Positions 33,623 to 41,965 of a stretch of DNA of 64,000 nt are shown piece after piece (positions within the stretch are counted from its first letter, which is position 1; each line of letters opens with the position of its first letter). A program made the position numbers and the translations under genes. Below the pieces are notes generated by a model. That model ran no database searches, had not been told where the DNA came from, and saw nothing but the letters and a program-made list of their open reading frames with translations. This DNA is from an uncultured Verrucomicrobiales bacterium (GTDB taxonomy: Bacteria > Verrucomicrobiota > Verrucomicrobiia > Verrucomicrobiales > Akkermansiaceae), in the NCBI GenBank assembly GCA_937951675.1, contig CALFBI010000004.1:1-64000 (forward strand). The letters are read 5' to 3'.

Positions 33623-34837
33623 TTGAAATACCAAGACGCTCTCGATTGGCTGTATTCCACTCAGAATTTCGGAATCAAATTAGGCCTTGAGCAACCTACT
33701 CGCCTCCTCCTTTCCCTTGATGTTTTTCCCAAGAAAAGCACTCAAGTAATTCATGTAGCGGGAACCAACGGAAAAGGCTCCACTTGTGCGCTGATCGACT
33801 CGATCGCCCGAACAAGCGGATTACGCACGGGCCTGTTCACCTCCCCCCACCTCATCGATTACCGGGAGCGTATTCAAGTCTCTGGCCATATGATTCCTGA
33901 GGAGAACGTCGCTGAATCCCTCACTGAACTTCGGGAACTTGTGAAGAACTGGGAAAATCATCCTACCTTTTTCGAACTCACTTTAGCTGTGGCGATGAAA
34001 TACTTCGTTACCTCCGAATGTGAACTTCTCATCTTAGAAACAGGGATGGGGGGACGCTTCGATGCCACAACTGCTATTCCTGCTGACGTCGCCGTCATCA
34101 CTCCCATCGACTTGGATCACACCCAATGGCTAGGCGAAACTCTCACTGCCATTGCTTCCGAGAAGGCCGGCATCATTGTCGAGCAAAAGCCGACCTTAAG
34201 CGCTCCTCAACAAAACGAAGCTCTTTTGGTATTAAGAGAACAAGCGATGAAACAGCGTAGCGAGCTCACCATCGTCTCACAAAGCCTCGAAGGCTTTCAT
34301 CTTGGCATCCCAGGGTCACACCAAAAAATGAATGCGGCACTTGCCGTCGAAAGCCTTCTCGCCGCAGGTTATGAGTTAAGAAATGACAGCATTCGCGAAG
34401 GCCTTTCTCAAGCTCGTTGGCCTGGACGCTTTGAAATTTTCGACGTGAACGGCCAAACCATCGTGCTTGATGGCGCCCATAACCCCCATGCGGCACAAAG
34501 CCTCATTGAAACCTGGCAAGAACAATACCCCCAACAACAGGCGACCTTAATCTTTGGGGCGGTAGAATCTAAAGACATCACCGGAGTGCTCGAAAAAATA
34601 TCCCAAATTTCTTCTGAAATCAGATTTGTCCCCGTCAACTCAGTGCGTGCGATCCCTCCCGAACAACTCCTCGAAGCCGCATCTTCCCTCGACACCGCTA
34701 AGACTCTTCACCCTGACCTCGACACCGCACTCAATCTACCTACCAAAGGACCTCTTTTAATCTCTGGGTCCTTATTTCTCGTAGGTGAAGCGAGATCATT
34801 CCTTCTTAATAAAAAGTTCCAAGCGAGTGCTCAATGA
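33623..34837 (+). CDS. folC: Folylpolyglutamate / dihydrofolate synthase
   Basis: A 404-residue Mur-ligase-type enzyme adding glutamate to dihydropteroate and folates. The ATP P-loop AGTNGKGST (about 46-54), FTSPHLIDYRERIQ, LLILETGMGGRFDATT and the C-terminal LDGAHNPHAAQSL are all present. The start is TTG at 33623, which gives the expected KYQDALDWLYS opening. The gene lies 21 bp after accD. Folate synthesis is also represented here by the HAD-FolB fusion at 55780. Confidence 0.93.
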   Translation: MKYQDALDWLYSTQNFGIKLGLEQPTRLLLSLDVFPKKSTQVIHVAGTNGKGSTCALIDSIARTSGLRTGLFTSPHLIDYRERIQVSGHMIPEENVAESLTELRELVKNWENHPTFFELTLAVAMKYFVTSECELLILETGMGGRFDATTAIPADVAVITPIDLDHTQWLGETLTAIASEKAGIIVEQKPTLSAPQQNEALLVLREQAMKQRSELTIVSQSLEGFHLGIPGSHQKMNAALAVESLLAAGYELRNDSIREGLSQARWPGRFEIFDVNGQTIVLDGAHNPHAAQSLIETWQEQYPQQQATLIFGAVESKDITGVLEKISQISSEIRFVPVNSVRAIPPEQLLEAASSLDTAKTLHPDLDTALNLPTKGPLLISGSLFLVGEARSFLLNKKFQASAQ

Positions 34838-34869
34838 TCACCTCTCACCAACCCAGCCCTCTTGTTTAA

Positions 34870-34917
34870 AAATCCTTCTGCCTCTAGGATTGCGATGAGT
34901 AGAAGGGTTTCTTATTT
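34870..34917 (+). terminator. Possible terminator after folC
   Basis: A 10-bp stem AAATCCTTCT/AGAAGGGTTT (one G-T pair) around a 21-nt loop, followed by a T-rich stretch. The loop is long, so the call is moderate. Confidence 0.45.
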
Positions 34918-34931
34918 TAGCCTCTTCCGTT

Positions 34932-36056
34932 ATGAGAACCTTATTCGTCATCTTTACTCTCTTTGTTTCCATTTCTTCGCTTGTTGCTCATGCCGGAAAA
35001 GACCCTCTGATTTGGCCGGGAGTCACAGAGGGAAAATGGTTCATCAATATCGAGATCAGCGCCAGTGACGGGATTCCTCATCTCAGAGAAGACCCTGCCG
35101 CAAGTGAAGCAGAACGTGAATGGTTTCTCCATCTATCTGAAAACCGTTGGAAAGAGATTCAAAACGAATTGAGTGACTATTTATCTTCCTCACTTCTTAT
35201 CACATCAAAGGAAGGAACCCCCTTAGATTATGAAATAACCTTTCCTAACTTTAACACCTCTCCTCCCGTTTTTCGAGACGATGAAAATATGATTTTGGAT
35301 ATCGTCTTCACAGGAAAAACCACTCCCAAAGAGCTTCATATTCAATGGGCAAGTCAATGGTCACAGCTTCTTATTGCGACCGGAATGGAAGATGACTCTG
35401 AACTCTTCACCCTCGGACTAGAAGAAAACCTCTCCTTTTCGGCCTCCGTTTTACAAACGATCCAAAACCCATCTACTACCTCACTCTCTGTTACTAAAAA
35501 ACCTAAACACTCCTTTCTAAGGTGGATTCGTTACGGCTTCATTCACGTGATTCCTTCTGGAGTGGACCACCTTCTTTTCATTCTAGGTTTTTGTCTCTGT
35601 GCCAAAAAGTTAAAACATATCCTCTACTATAGCCTTCTCTTTACCTTCGCTCACAGTCTGAGTCTTGCCGCAATGGTCTCTGGGCTCATTCCTCCTCTTG
35701 GCCCATGGATCGAAGTCATCATTGCACTTAGTATTCTATGGGTCGGGATAGAAGCCCTATTCAATATTTCCAAAGGTCGAAAAACCATTGCAATCAGCCT
35801 CTTTATCTTTGGGCTCATTCATGGAATGGGGTTTGCCGGAGCACTGGGTAGTGGCTTATCATCTCAACATTTCTTACTCCCTCTCCTCGGGGCGAACTTA
35901 GGAATCGAACTCGCTCAAATCCTCATTATGGCAGGGTATGCGCTTCTCTTTTACCTGCTTCGAAAAAGGAAAAATCTTCAAAATTTTACTAGAATGAGCC
36001 TGTCCTTAATCATTATTGGGACAGCCTTGAAATTTTGTTTCGAGCGTTTAACCTGA
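34932..36056 (+). CDS. HupE/UreJ-type membrane protein (copy 2)
   Basis: A 374-residue protein with a signal peptide ending at SLVA, so His is again the first mature residue (HAGKD). A periplasmic domain (about 20-190) precedes about seven TM helices with GFIHVIPSGVDHLLFILGF, FTFAHSLSLAA, IEVIIALSIL, FGLIHGMGFAGALG and ANLGIELAQIL. The two copies in this window share the architecture but not close sequence, so they are old paralogs with perhaps different ligands. The neighbour downstream is a trypsin-like lipoprotein. A metal or small-ligand transport role is family inference only. Confidence 0.75.
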   Translation: MRTLFVIFTLFVSISSLVAHAGKDPLIWPGVTEGKWFINIEISASDGIPHLREDPAASEAEREWFLHLSENRWKEIQNELSDYLSSSLLITSKEGTPLDYEITFPNFNTSPPVFRDDENMILDIVFTGKTTPKELHIQWASQWSQLLIATGMEDDSELFTLGLEENLSFSASVLQTIQNPSTTSLSVTKKPKHSFLRWIRYGFIHVIPSGVDHLLFILGFCLCAKKLKHILYYSLLFTFAHSLSLAAMVSGLIPPLGPWIEVIIALSILWVGIEALFNISKGRKTIAISLFIFGLIHGMGFAGALGSGLSSQHFLLPLLGANLGIELAQILIMAGYALLFYLLRKRKNLQNFTRMSLSLIIIGTALKFCFERLT

Positions 36057-36061
36057 TTTTT

Positions 36062-36826
36062 ATGTTCTACAAGTTTGCTCGAGCTTCGGCCCTTTTAGCT
36101 TACGCCCTCTTATGCCTGCAGTGCGCGCCAGTGGATCACACGGCCGCACGCCTAGAAGCGCCTCCCCTGAGTCATCCAAAAGCTTACGCCCAGAAACGCC
36201 TCGCGGCGGTGGTCATCGGTTACCCTCAAAAAATTCAATTCCCTCGCCAAATCAACTATCAAGCATTGAAAAAAAGCGAAGCCATCTCTTTTGGGTCTGC
36301 TTGCCCTATTACTTATGATGGGTATTTCCTAACAGCTAATCACGTCATCACGAAAAAATACGATCAACAACTTTGGGTTCTTTGCCAAAAAAACAATTCT
36401 TTGCAACGTGCTCAACCACGTGTCATTTGGAAAAATGAAAAAATCGATCTCGCTCTCATTCACTGCCCCCTTCAAACCCCGTCTTATTTTCCACTAAGGC
36501 ATCATGAAAGCTCGAAAGGAAGTCTCGTTTATAATGCTGGTATCGCATCGATTCACTCCTGGAAAAAAGGCATCCTTCAAGAAACTGTTCCGGCTCGACC
36601 CTCAAGCACTAAAAGCCATTTTTTCCCACATAGTTACGATGTCGTTTTTGGAGATAGTGGTGGAGCAGTGATGAACTCTGCTGGAGAGCTAGTTGGCATT
36701 CATTCTCATTTTAAAAGCCTCTCTAGTTTACACTCTATCTATTTTAAAGACTCTGTAAGCATTCGTCCTTTAGTTCCCTTTATTCAAAAAATCATCAGGT
36801 CAGATCGATCTCAACAAAACAGATAA
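36062..36826 (+). CDS. Trypsin-like serine protease lipoprotein
   Basis: A protein of about 254 residues. The start ATG at 36062 gives a lipoprotein signal with Cys in ALLCLQC. The S1-type catalytic triad is readable: His in FLTANHVI, Asp in KIDLALIHC and Ser in FGDSGGAV. The protein is shorter than DegP types and has no PDZ domain, so it may be a lipid-anchored periplasmic protease of narrow specificity. It follows the HupE-like gene by five bases, so the two are probably one transcript. Confidence 0.78.
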   Translation: MFYKFARASALLAYALLCLQCAPVDHTAARLEAPPLSHPKAYAQKRLAAVVIGYPQKIQFPRQINYQALKKSEAISFGSACPITYDGYFLTANHVITKKYDQQLWVLCQKNNSLQRAQPRVIWKNEKIDLALIHCPLQTPSYFPLRHHESSKGSLVYNAGIASIHSWKKGILQETVPARPSSTKSHFFPHSYDVVFGDSGGAVMNSAGELVGIHSHFKSLSSLHSIYFKDSVSIRPLVPFIQKIIRSDRSQQNR

Positions 36827-36848
36827 GCCCTCTCTCTTAATCACTCTT

Positions 36849-37241
36849 ATGAAACCTTTCTTATTATTACTTTGCTCTCTTCTCCTCCTCACTTCTTGCG
36901 CCTCCCTTCTGAGCACGCACGCAGTGCTTGACCAACCACGCCCACTTTTCCAGAACCAACCCGTCAGTTCTGCAAACAAGCGCTACACGGAGCTTCTAAC
37001 TCTCTCTCCAGAGCTTCTTAAAACGACTCACCACCTAGGGCGGCCACAGCTTTACCTCGAATCACAAGATCTCAAATCTCATCTCATTATTACTTACTAT
37101 TTGAAGCACCAAAAATCATACGCCTTTCGTAAAGCAATTGGCCAAAATAGTTATCAAGAAAGTGGCGCTAAAAAGCTTTCCGCTAAAGAGCTCCGTGCCT
37201 TGAAAGCTATCAGGAATTTGGTCGAAGTGACTTCGACATAA
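36849..37241 (+). CDS. Small lipoprotein of unknown function
   Basis: A 130-residue protein with a lipoprotein signal (LLLLTSC, Cys at about residue 17). The rest is soluble with VSSANKRYTELLTLSPELL and YYLKHQKSYAFRKAI. It lies 22 bp downstream of the serine protease on the same strand and is closed by a bidirectional terminator. No family recognised. Confidence 0.6.
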   Translation: MKPFLLLLCSLLLLTSCASLLSTHAVLDQPRPLFQNQPVSSANKRYTELLTLSPELLKTTHHLGRPQLYLESQDLKSHLIITYYLKHQKSYAFRKAIGQNSYQESGAKKLSAKELRALKAIRNLVEVTST

Positions 37242-37273
37242 AAAATGCAGGCCAGTTTCCTAGCCTGCATTTT
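37242..37273. terminator. Bidirectional terminator between convergent genes
   Basis: A perfect 11-bp stem AAAATGCAGGC/GCCTGCATTTT with a 10-nt loop lies between the plus-strand lipoprotein and the minus-strand DUF481 gene. Confidence 0.85.
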
Positions 37274-37297
37274 AGAGAAATGTAAAAAATAAGCTCC

Positions 37298-38095
37298 TTA
37301 GAACTTATAAGAAATACCTGTTACAAACTTAAGGTCATTTTTCTCTAGACCTGCAGCTGGAAGGTTTTCGTATTTATTTTGCACATAAAGCTTCAAGCTT
37401 AATTGGCTCGAAAGGAATGTTTCCAAACCAGCTTCTGCAATTAATTGATAATCTTCGAGGTCTTCAAATGGAGCAATAAATGCTGCATTTTGGTAGATTC
37501 TAGTTGAATCTGAAATCCAGTGGTTAAACTGCTGGCCTAAGTAGACATTTGCATACGAATCTGAACCGTCTTGATCCTCTAAAGTATAACCAGCTCCCCC
37601 TTCAATCGAAAGGTTGGTCTTTTCATTTTTAATCAAGTAGTGACCTACCAAAGCGGTAAGACCCACACGGTATTTAATATTTGCTAGCTCATCATGACGA
37701 CCGTCTAAACGGAAACCCCAATAAGTTCTGTCAGTAAATAAGCGCTTCCAAGAAGCAATGAGAAGAAGCTCTTCCGTAGAAAGGTCTCCATCATTTTCTC
37801 CATAAGCATAAGTAGCATTTAAAAAATATTCATCCTGATCGACTTCTTTGTCTAAAGTCAAACTTGCTGTAATGAAAGAGGTCTCACTATTTCCACTCGT
37901 AAAACTAGCTCCTAAATCAAAACCGCTCGTCCAACCTTCCCCTGACCCGTCAGAGTGTCCTGGAATGGCGACTTTCTCTTTATAGTCTTTTGCTTTTTCA
38001 AGCTGATCAGTTGTCCCTACGGCTGCCGTTTGAGCAAATGAAGCAGATGCCAATAACATTGAAGTCAGGCCTCCTAGAATAAGTGTATTTTTCAT
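37298..38095 (-). CDS. DUF481-family outer-membrane beta-barrel protein
   Basis: A protein of about 265 residues. I start at ATG 38095, which gives a clear signal peptide (MKNTLILGGLTSMLLASASFAQ). The mature part has the DUF481 look: GFDLGASFTSGNSETSFITASL, then alternating aromatic beta strands such as ATYAYGENDG and YWGFRLDGRHDELANI, ending KFVTGISYKF with the C-terminal Phe typical of BAM substrates. Role unknown; such proteins are often salt- or stress-induced. Confidence 0.8.
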   Translation of the reverse strand: MKNTLILGGLTSMLLASASFAQTAAVGTTDQLEKAKDYKEKVAIPGHSDGSGEGWTSGFDLGASFTSGNSETSFITASLTLDKEVDQDEYFLNATYAYGENDGDLSTEELLLIASWKRLFTDRTYWGFRLDGRHDELANIKYRVGLTALVGHYLIKNEKTNLSIEGGAGYTLEDQDGSDSYANVYLGQQFNHWISDSTRIYQNAAFIAPFEDLEDYQLIAEAGLETFLSSQLSLKLYVQNKYENLPAAGLEKNDLKFVTGISYKF

Positions 38096-38212
38096 AACTA
38101 TTTTATCACGCAAGCATGTTTGAATTTGATTCGCTTGCTTATCAATAGACTTCTATTTGTCTTCAATAGTCACTTTTTAGGGACAAAATTTCTCAAGAGG
38201 AGCGCAATGGTA

Positions 38213-39769
38213 TCAAACCGCCGACCCACAACGCATCCCATCGAGGGCTGCAGAAACAATTCCCCCTGCAAATCCAGCACCTTCCCCACAAGGATAAAGC
38301 CCCTGAACCTCAGGGTGCATCAAAGTTTCTTCTTCACGTGGAATTCTCAATGGCGATGAAGTCCTTGTTTCAAACCCAATAAACAAAGCTTCTTCGGTTA
38401 AATACCCTTTCATTGATTTTCCAAATTGCTTGAGTGCTTTTTGCATCCTCCAAGCGCAGAAATCTGGAAGAAGTTCATGAATCGGCGCGGAAGTGAGCCC
38501 AGGAAAGTAACTTGTTTCAGGAAGACTCCCTGACACTTTTTGGTTCATGAAATCCAAAACTCGCTGACCGGGGGCCACTTGCCCTCCCCCTCCTGCCTTC
38601 TTGGCCGTTTGTTCTAGATGTTTTTGAAAACCGATTCCTGAAAGCCTACCCCATTGACCTACAAATTGTTTCGTATCTGAAGGTTCTACCGTCACGACCA
38701 GGCCACTATTAGCGAAAGGCGAATCCCTTCGTGCCAACGACATTCCGTTGACGACAACTTCATCATTACTCGTCGCAGCAGGAACAATGAATCCACCTGG
38801 GCACATACAAAAAGAATGCACCCCACGGTCTTCAATCTTTGTCGCCAATCGGTATCGCGCCGCTGGAAGAATCTGAGGGCGCTTTTGCTGCCCTTTGAAG
38901 TGGTATTGAATCTCGTCAATAAGAGGTTGTGGATGCTCAATGCGCATCCCAACTGCAAACGCCTTTTGCTCGAGTAAAATCCCTTTCTTATCAAGTAATT
39001 CGTAAATATCGCGAGCGGAATGCCCCGTCGCTAAAATCAGGTGCTCCGCATGGATCTCTTCGCCATTGGAGAGCAGAACCCCTCCCATCTTTTGATTCTG
39101 AATTAAGAGGTCTACCACCTTCGATTCAAAATGGACTTCTCCTCCATTCTGAATGATTGTTTCTCGGATCGCTTTCACTACATTTGGTAATAAATTTGAA
39201 CCAATATGCGGGTGCGCATCTGTTAAAATTTGTGGAGGAGCTCCATGCGCGACTAAGGTCTGATAAACTTCTTGAACTGGCCCCCTCTTTGTCGCTCGAG
39301 TGTAAAGTTTTCCATCCGAAAATGTCCCAGCACCGCCTTCCCCGAAACAATAATTCGAATCCTCGATCACTTTCCCTTGGCGTAAAATAGGAGCAAGGTC
39401 GAAGCGCCTCGCGGAAGCATCTTTCCCTCGCTCGAGAATGATTGGCTGAAAGCCTCTTTCGATCAATTTAAGCGCTGCAAATAAACCGGCCGGCCCAGAA
39501 CCCACTACAATCACCTTCTGGGCTCCTGCAGGTAAAGGTTGACTTAAAGGGGAAGGCAAAGGCTTGTCTTCTAAAGGTTTATCTAATCCTACTTCGAACC
39601 GAAGGTGGACTTTAATGACCGGTTTGCGAGCATCAATAGAGTGCTTCACTAGGCGAAACCCTTGAATTCTCTTAGGGTCAATTCTCAGCTTTTTGGCAAG
39701 AGCTCTCTTTCTTGACGAATCATCTTCAGAAACGTCTAAGGTTAAAATAATATCGACAATAGAATTCAC
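38213..39769 (-). CDS. FAD-dependent dehydrogenase-like protein (COG2509 type)
   Basis: A 518-residue protein. The dinucleotide-binding motif VIVVGSGPAGLFAALKLIERG is at about 87-107, after an N-terminal domain resembling a ferredoxin-like/BFD region. CFGEGGAGTFSDGKLYTRATKRG (about 142-164) and GHSARDIYELL are typical of the uncharacterised COG2509 FAD proteins, as is the C-terminal YPCGEGAGFAGGIVSAALDGM. Its substrate is unknown. It is followed at 39788 by a hotdog thioesterase in the same direction. Confidence 0.82.
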   Translation of the reverse strand: MNSIVDIILTLDVSEDDSSRKRALAKKLRIDPKRIQGFRLVKHSIDARKPVIKVHLRFEVGLDKPLEDKPLPSPLSQPLPAGAQKVIVVGSGPAGLFAALKLIERGFQPIILERGKDASARRFDLAPILRQGKVIEDSNYCFGEGGAGTFSDGKLYTRATKRGPVQEVYQTLVAHGAPPQILTDAHPHIGSNLLPNVVKAIRETIIQNGGEVHFESKVVDLLIQNQKMGGVLLSNGEEIHAEHLILATGHSARDIYELLDKKGILLEQKAFAVGMRIEHPQPLIDEIQYHFKGQQKRPQILPAARYRLATKIEDRGVHSFCMCPGGFIVPAATSNDEVVVNGMSLARRDSPFANSGLVVTVEPSDTKQFVGQWGRLSGIGFQKHLEQTAKKAGGGGQVAPGQRVLDFMNQKVSGSLPETSYFPGLTSAPIHELLPDFCAWRMQKALKQFGKSMKGYLTEEALFIGFETRTSSPLRIPREEETLMHPEVQGLYPCGEGAGFAGGIVSAALDGMRCGSAV

Positions 39770-39787
39770 GCTCTTTTGTATTATTTT

Positions 39788-40138
39788 TTAAGCGATAAGC
39801 TTTTTCACACCTTCTGCATCTACATTAACAAAAGTAATATCTGTTGAGAAAAGAGATTCTGACTGAGTGACCTTCCCTCGGTAAACATTGACTGAATAAG
39901 TCACTGAAGTTTTTCCTTGGTTTAATAATTCCGATAAAATCGTTAGAATAGCTCCTTCTTGAATGGCGTGCCTAAATTCCACCTTATTCATGCCAATGGT
40001 GACAAACTGGCATTCGGGGAAATCTAAACTCGCGGCAATCCAGCTCGCTTCATCAACCCAACTTAATAAACGACCTCCGAACAAATGTCCGTATTGATTA
40101 AGGTCCTCGGGTAACACCAAGTGATGAGTCGTATTCAT
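39788..40138 (-). CDS. Hotdog-fold acyl-CoA thioesterase
   Basis: A 116-residue single hotdog domain resembling YciA/PaaI-type thioesterases: HHLVLPEDLNQYGHLFGGRLLSW (the catalytic Asp/Asn loop near QYGHLFGG), ASWIAASLDFPECQFVTIGM and VEFRHAIQEGAILTI. The likely substrate is an acyl-CoA; length is usual for a one-domain thioesterase. The start overlaps the stop of the KH/R3H gene by four bases (ATGA). Confidence 0.8.
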   Translation of the reverse strand: MNTTHHLVLPEDLNQYGHLFGGRLLSWVDEASWIAASLDFPECQFVTIGMNKVEFRHAIQEGAILTILSELLNQGKTSVTYSVNVYRGKVTQSESLFSTDITFVNVDAEGVKKLIA

Positions 40139-40605
40139 GACTCTTTCAAACTGACTGTGATTTGCTTATAGCGTTCTTTACTATCTGAAGAGTGAGCTTT
40201 GACTCCTTCCACTTCTGAAATACCGCTATAAAAAACCCGACGATGGTAGGCATTTAAAGGCTTTGTCTTTTGAGGTTTTCCCGTCACCAATACTTTTTGA
40301 GCCAGTTGTCGGCCCGTTTCACGAAGCTTTTCTTCCTGTTCTTCCCGGTAATGCTCACAATCTACTTTAACCCTAGGAGAGGAGGGCATCTTTTTCAGCA
40401 TGATTCGGTTCACCAAATATTGGATATCATCTAACCGGCTCCCTTTTTTACCAATGATCAAAGCACTCTGAGGAGAAGAGATATGAAGGCGGACCTCCGC
40501 TCCCTCCTCAACAACTTCAATCGTGCTCGTAAAGCCTAAGTGGCCGAGCATCGTATCTATGACTTCTTTACTCAGTTCCGCTGCGCTCATGTCATCTATG
40601 ATCAT
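40135..40605 (-). CDS. KH/R3H-domain RNA-binding protein (Jag/KhpB-like)
   Basis: A protein of about 156 residues. The KH domain (about 45-95) contains ALIIGKKGSRLDDIQYLVNRI (the GxxG loop as GKKG), and the C-terminal part has the R3H-like KPLNAYHRRVFYSGISEVEGV. In Firmicutes the KhpA/KhpB pair regulates RNA and cell elongation. The usual N-terminal Jag_N domain is missing, so it is shorter. I use the ATG at 40605; a GTG at 40611 is also possible. It overlaps the thioesterase downstream by four bases. Confidence 0.82.
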   Translation of the reverse strand: MIIDDMSAAELSKEVIDTMLGHLGFTSTIEVVEEGAEVRLHISSPQSALIIGKKGSRLDDIQYLVNRIMLKKMPSSPRVKVDCEHYREEQEEKLRETGRQLAQKVLVTGKPQKTKPLNAYHRRVFYSGISEVEGVKAHSSDSKERYKQITVSLKES

Positions 40606-40625
40606 GGTCACTAGAACTCATATCG

Positions 40626-41219
40626 TCAACCTCTCCGACGATATCTTACAACTCCTTCTGCAATCGCAGCTGCAGCCGCACTCTGATACCACTGTGTAGA
40701 GCAGCGCATTCTCTCACGCGGGTTACTGATGAACCCACATTCAACTAAAACCGCCGGACAGTTTGTTTTCATCAGAACCGCAAAACGTGCTTTTCTCACG
40801 CCCCTGTTACGCACCTTGCAGCGCTTCACTAACTCTCGCTGAATCATTCCAGCAAGCACGCGCCCTTTCCGGCCCGCATAGAAGGTTTCAGCCCCTTTTG
40901 CGGAAGTGTTAAGACAAGCATTGAAGTGAACACTGACAAAAACAGCATTCCGGTAACGGTTTGCGATCGCAGCACGCTTGGATAAAGAGACAAACGTATC
41001 ACTTCGGCGAGTCATTGTCGTAGCAAAGCCACGTTTTCGAAGAATTTTTTCTAATTTCACAGAGACTTTCATGTTGAGGCTCGATTCACGGACCCCTCCC
41101 CACATCGCTCCTTTATCTCTTCCCCCATGGCCCGGATCGATGATCACTCTTGAAAAAACAGCTCCTTTTGCTGTCATGAGACCAAGTATCAATGATGTTA
41201 AAATTAAAATTGTTTTCAT
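40626..41219 (-). CDS. N-acetylmuramoyl-L-alanine amidase (Amidase_3)
   Basis: A 197-residue secreted zinc amidase cutting the bond between MurNAc and L-Ala. A signal peptide (about 1-19) is followed by IDPGHGGRDKGA (zinc His, about 27-38), a conserved Glu in VRESSLN, SVHFNACLNTSAKG (second zinc His) and the catalytic Glu in AVLVECGFISNPRER. It is a bare catalytic domain without AMIN or LysM modules. It is followed by the KH/R3H gene in the same direction. Confidence 0.92.
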   Translation of the reverse strand: MKTILILTSLILGLMTAKGAVFSRVIIDPGHGGRDKGAMWGGVRESSLNMKVSVKLEKILRKRGFATTMTRRSDTFVSLSKRAAIANRYRNAVFVSVHFNACLNTSAKGAETFYAGRKGRVLAGMIQRELVKRCKVRNRGVRKARFAVLMKTNCPAVLVECGFISNPRERMRCSTQWYQSAAAAAIAEGVVRYRRRG

Positions 41220-41376
41220 AGAATGGAATGTTTCCTACTGAGATTCAGTTAAAATTACAAAAACTAATGACTTATGTCTATTGATATTTTAAAAAAGTTA
41301 ATTATTAACCTTATTTATTTAAAAAATTAAAGCGGGTTGATCTTGAATCTACCCTGTTTTTTTGAAGAATATAAAA

Positions 41377-41913
41377 ATGCTTCAGCTTTCAGGCCAAGAA
41401 ACAATGAGTCAGGTTCTAGAAATGGCTCCTGGCGCTAAAAGAGCTCTCTTCTCTCATTTCCATATCGGAGGTTGTCAAAGTTGTGCTTATCAACTGGATG
41501 AGACATTGGCCGCAGTCTGTGAGCAACATGAACTCCTCCTTCCCGAAGTCATCGCAGCACTCCAGGCTAGTCACATCCATGACCTCTCTATGCTGATCAG
41601 CCCTCGAGACTTACAAGAAAAACTGAGTGAAAAGCCCCTTATTTTAGACATTCGCAGTCGTGAGGAATTTGAGTCAGCCCCCTTTCCCAACGCTGAATTT
41701 TGTAGCCAAGAACGCCAACAAGCAGCATTCTCGCAATGCTCTGCTGAGACCGAGATTTACCTTATCGACCACTTAGGTCATGATGTTCTAGATCGTTGCT
41801 CTTGGTTTAGAGGGCACGGATTCAAAAAAACTTGGGGACTCCAGGGCGGAATCGACGCCTGGTCACAAGAGGTAGATTCACAAACCCCTCGATACAAGCT
41901 CGAGCTGCACTAG
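41377..41913 (+). CDS. DUF1858-like plus rhodanese-like protein, rhodanese site degenerate
   Basis: A protein of about 178 residues. The N-terminal half (about 5-65) looks like a DUF1858/ScdA_N-type helical domain with a Cys pair in IGGCQSCAYQLDETLAAVCEQH. The C-terminal half is a rhodanese fold (ILDIRSREEFESAPFPNAEF, FKKTWGLQGGIDAWSQE), but the usual CRxGxRS catalytic loop reads LIDHLGHDVLDRC, with no Cys at the active position. It may therefore be a redox or sulfur-carrier binder rather than a sulfurtransferase. It is 52 bp upstream of tatC. A TTG at 41362 is an alternative start. Confidence 0.7.
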   Translation: MLQLSGQETMSQVLEMAPGAKRALFSHFHIGGCQSCAYQLDETLAAVCEQHELLLPEVIAALQASHIHDLSMLISPRDLQEKLSEKPLILDIRSREEFESAPFPNAEFCSQERQQAAFSQCSAETEIYLIDHLGHDVLDRCSWFRGHGFKKTWGLQGGIDAWSQEVDSQTPRYKLELH

Positions 41914-41965
41914 GCTGATTTTTCGCCAATCTATTTACTAAGCGCACTCAAAGGTAATCTCGATT

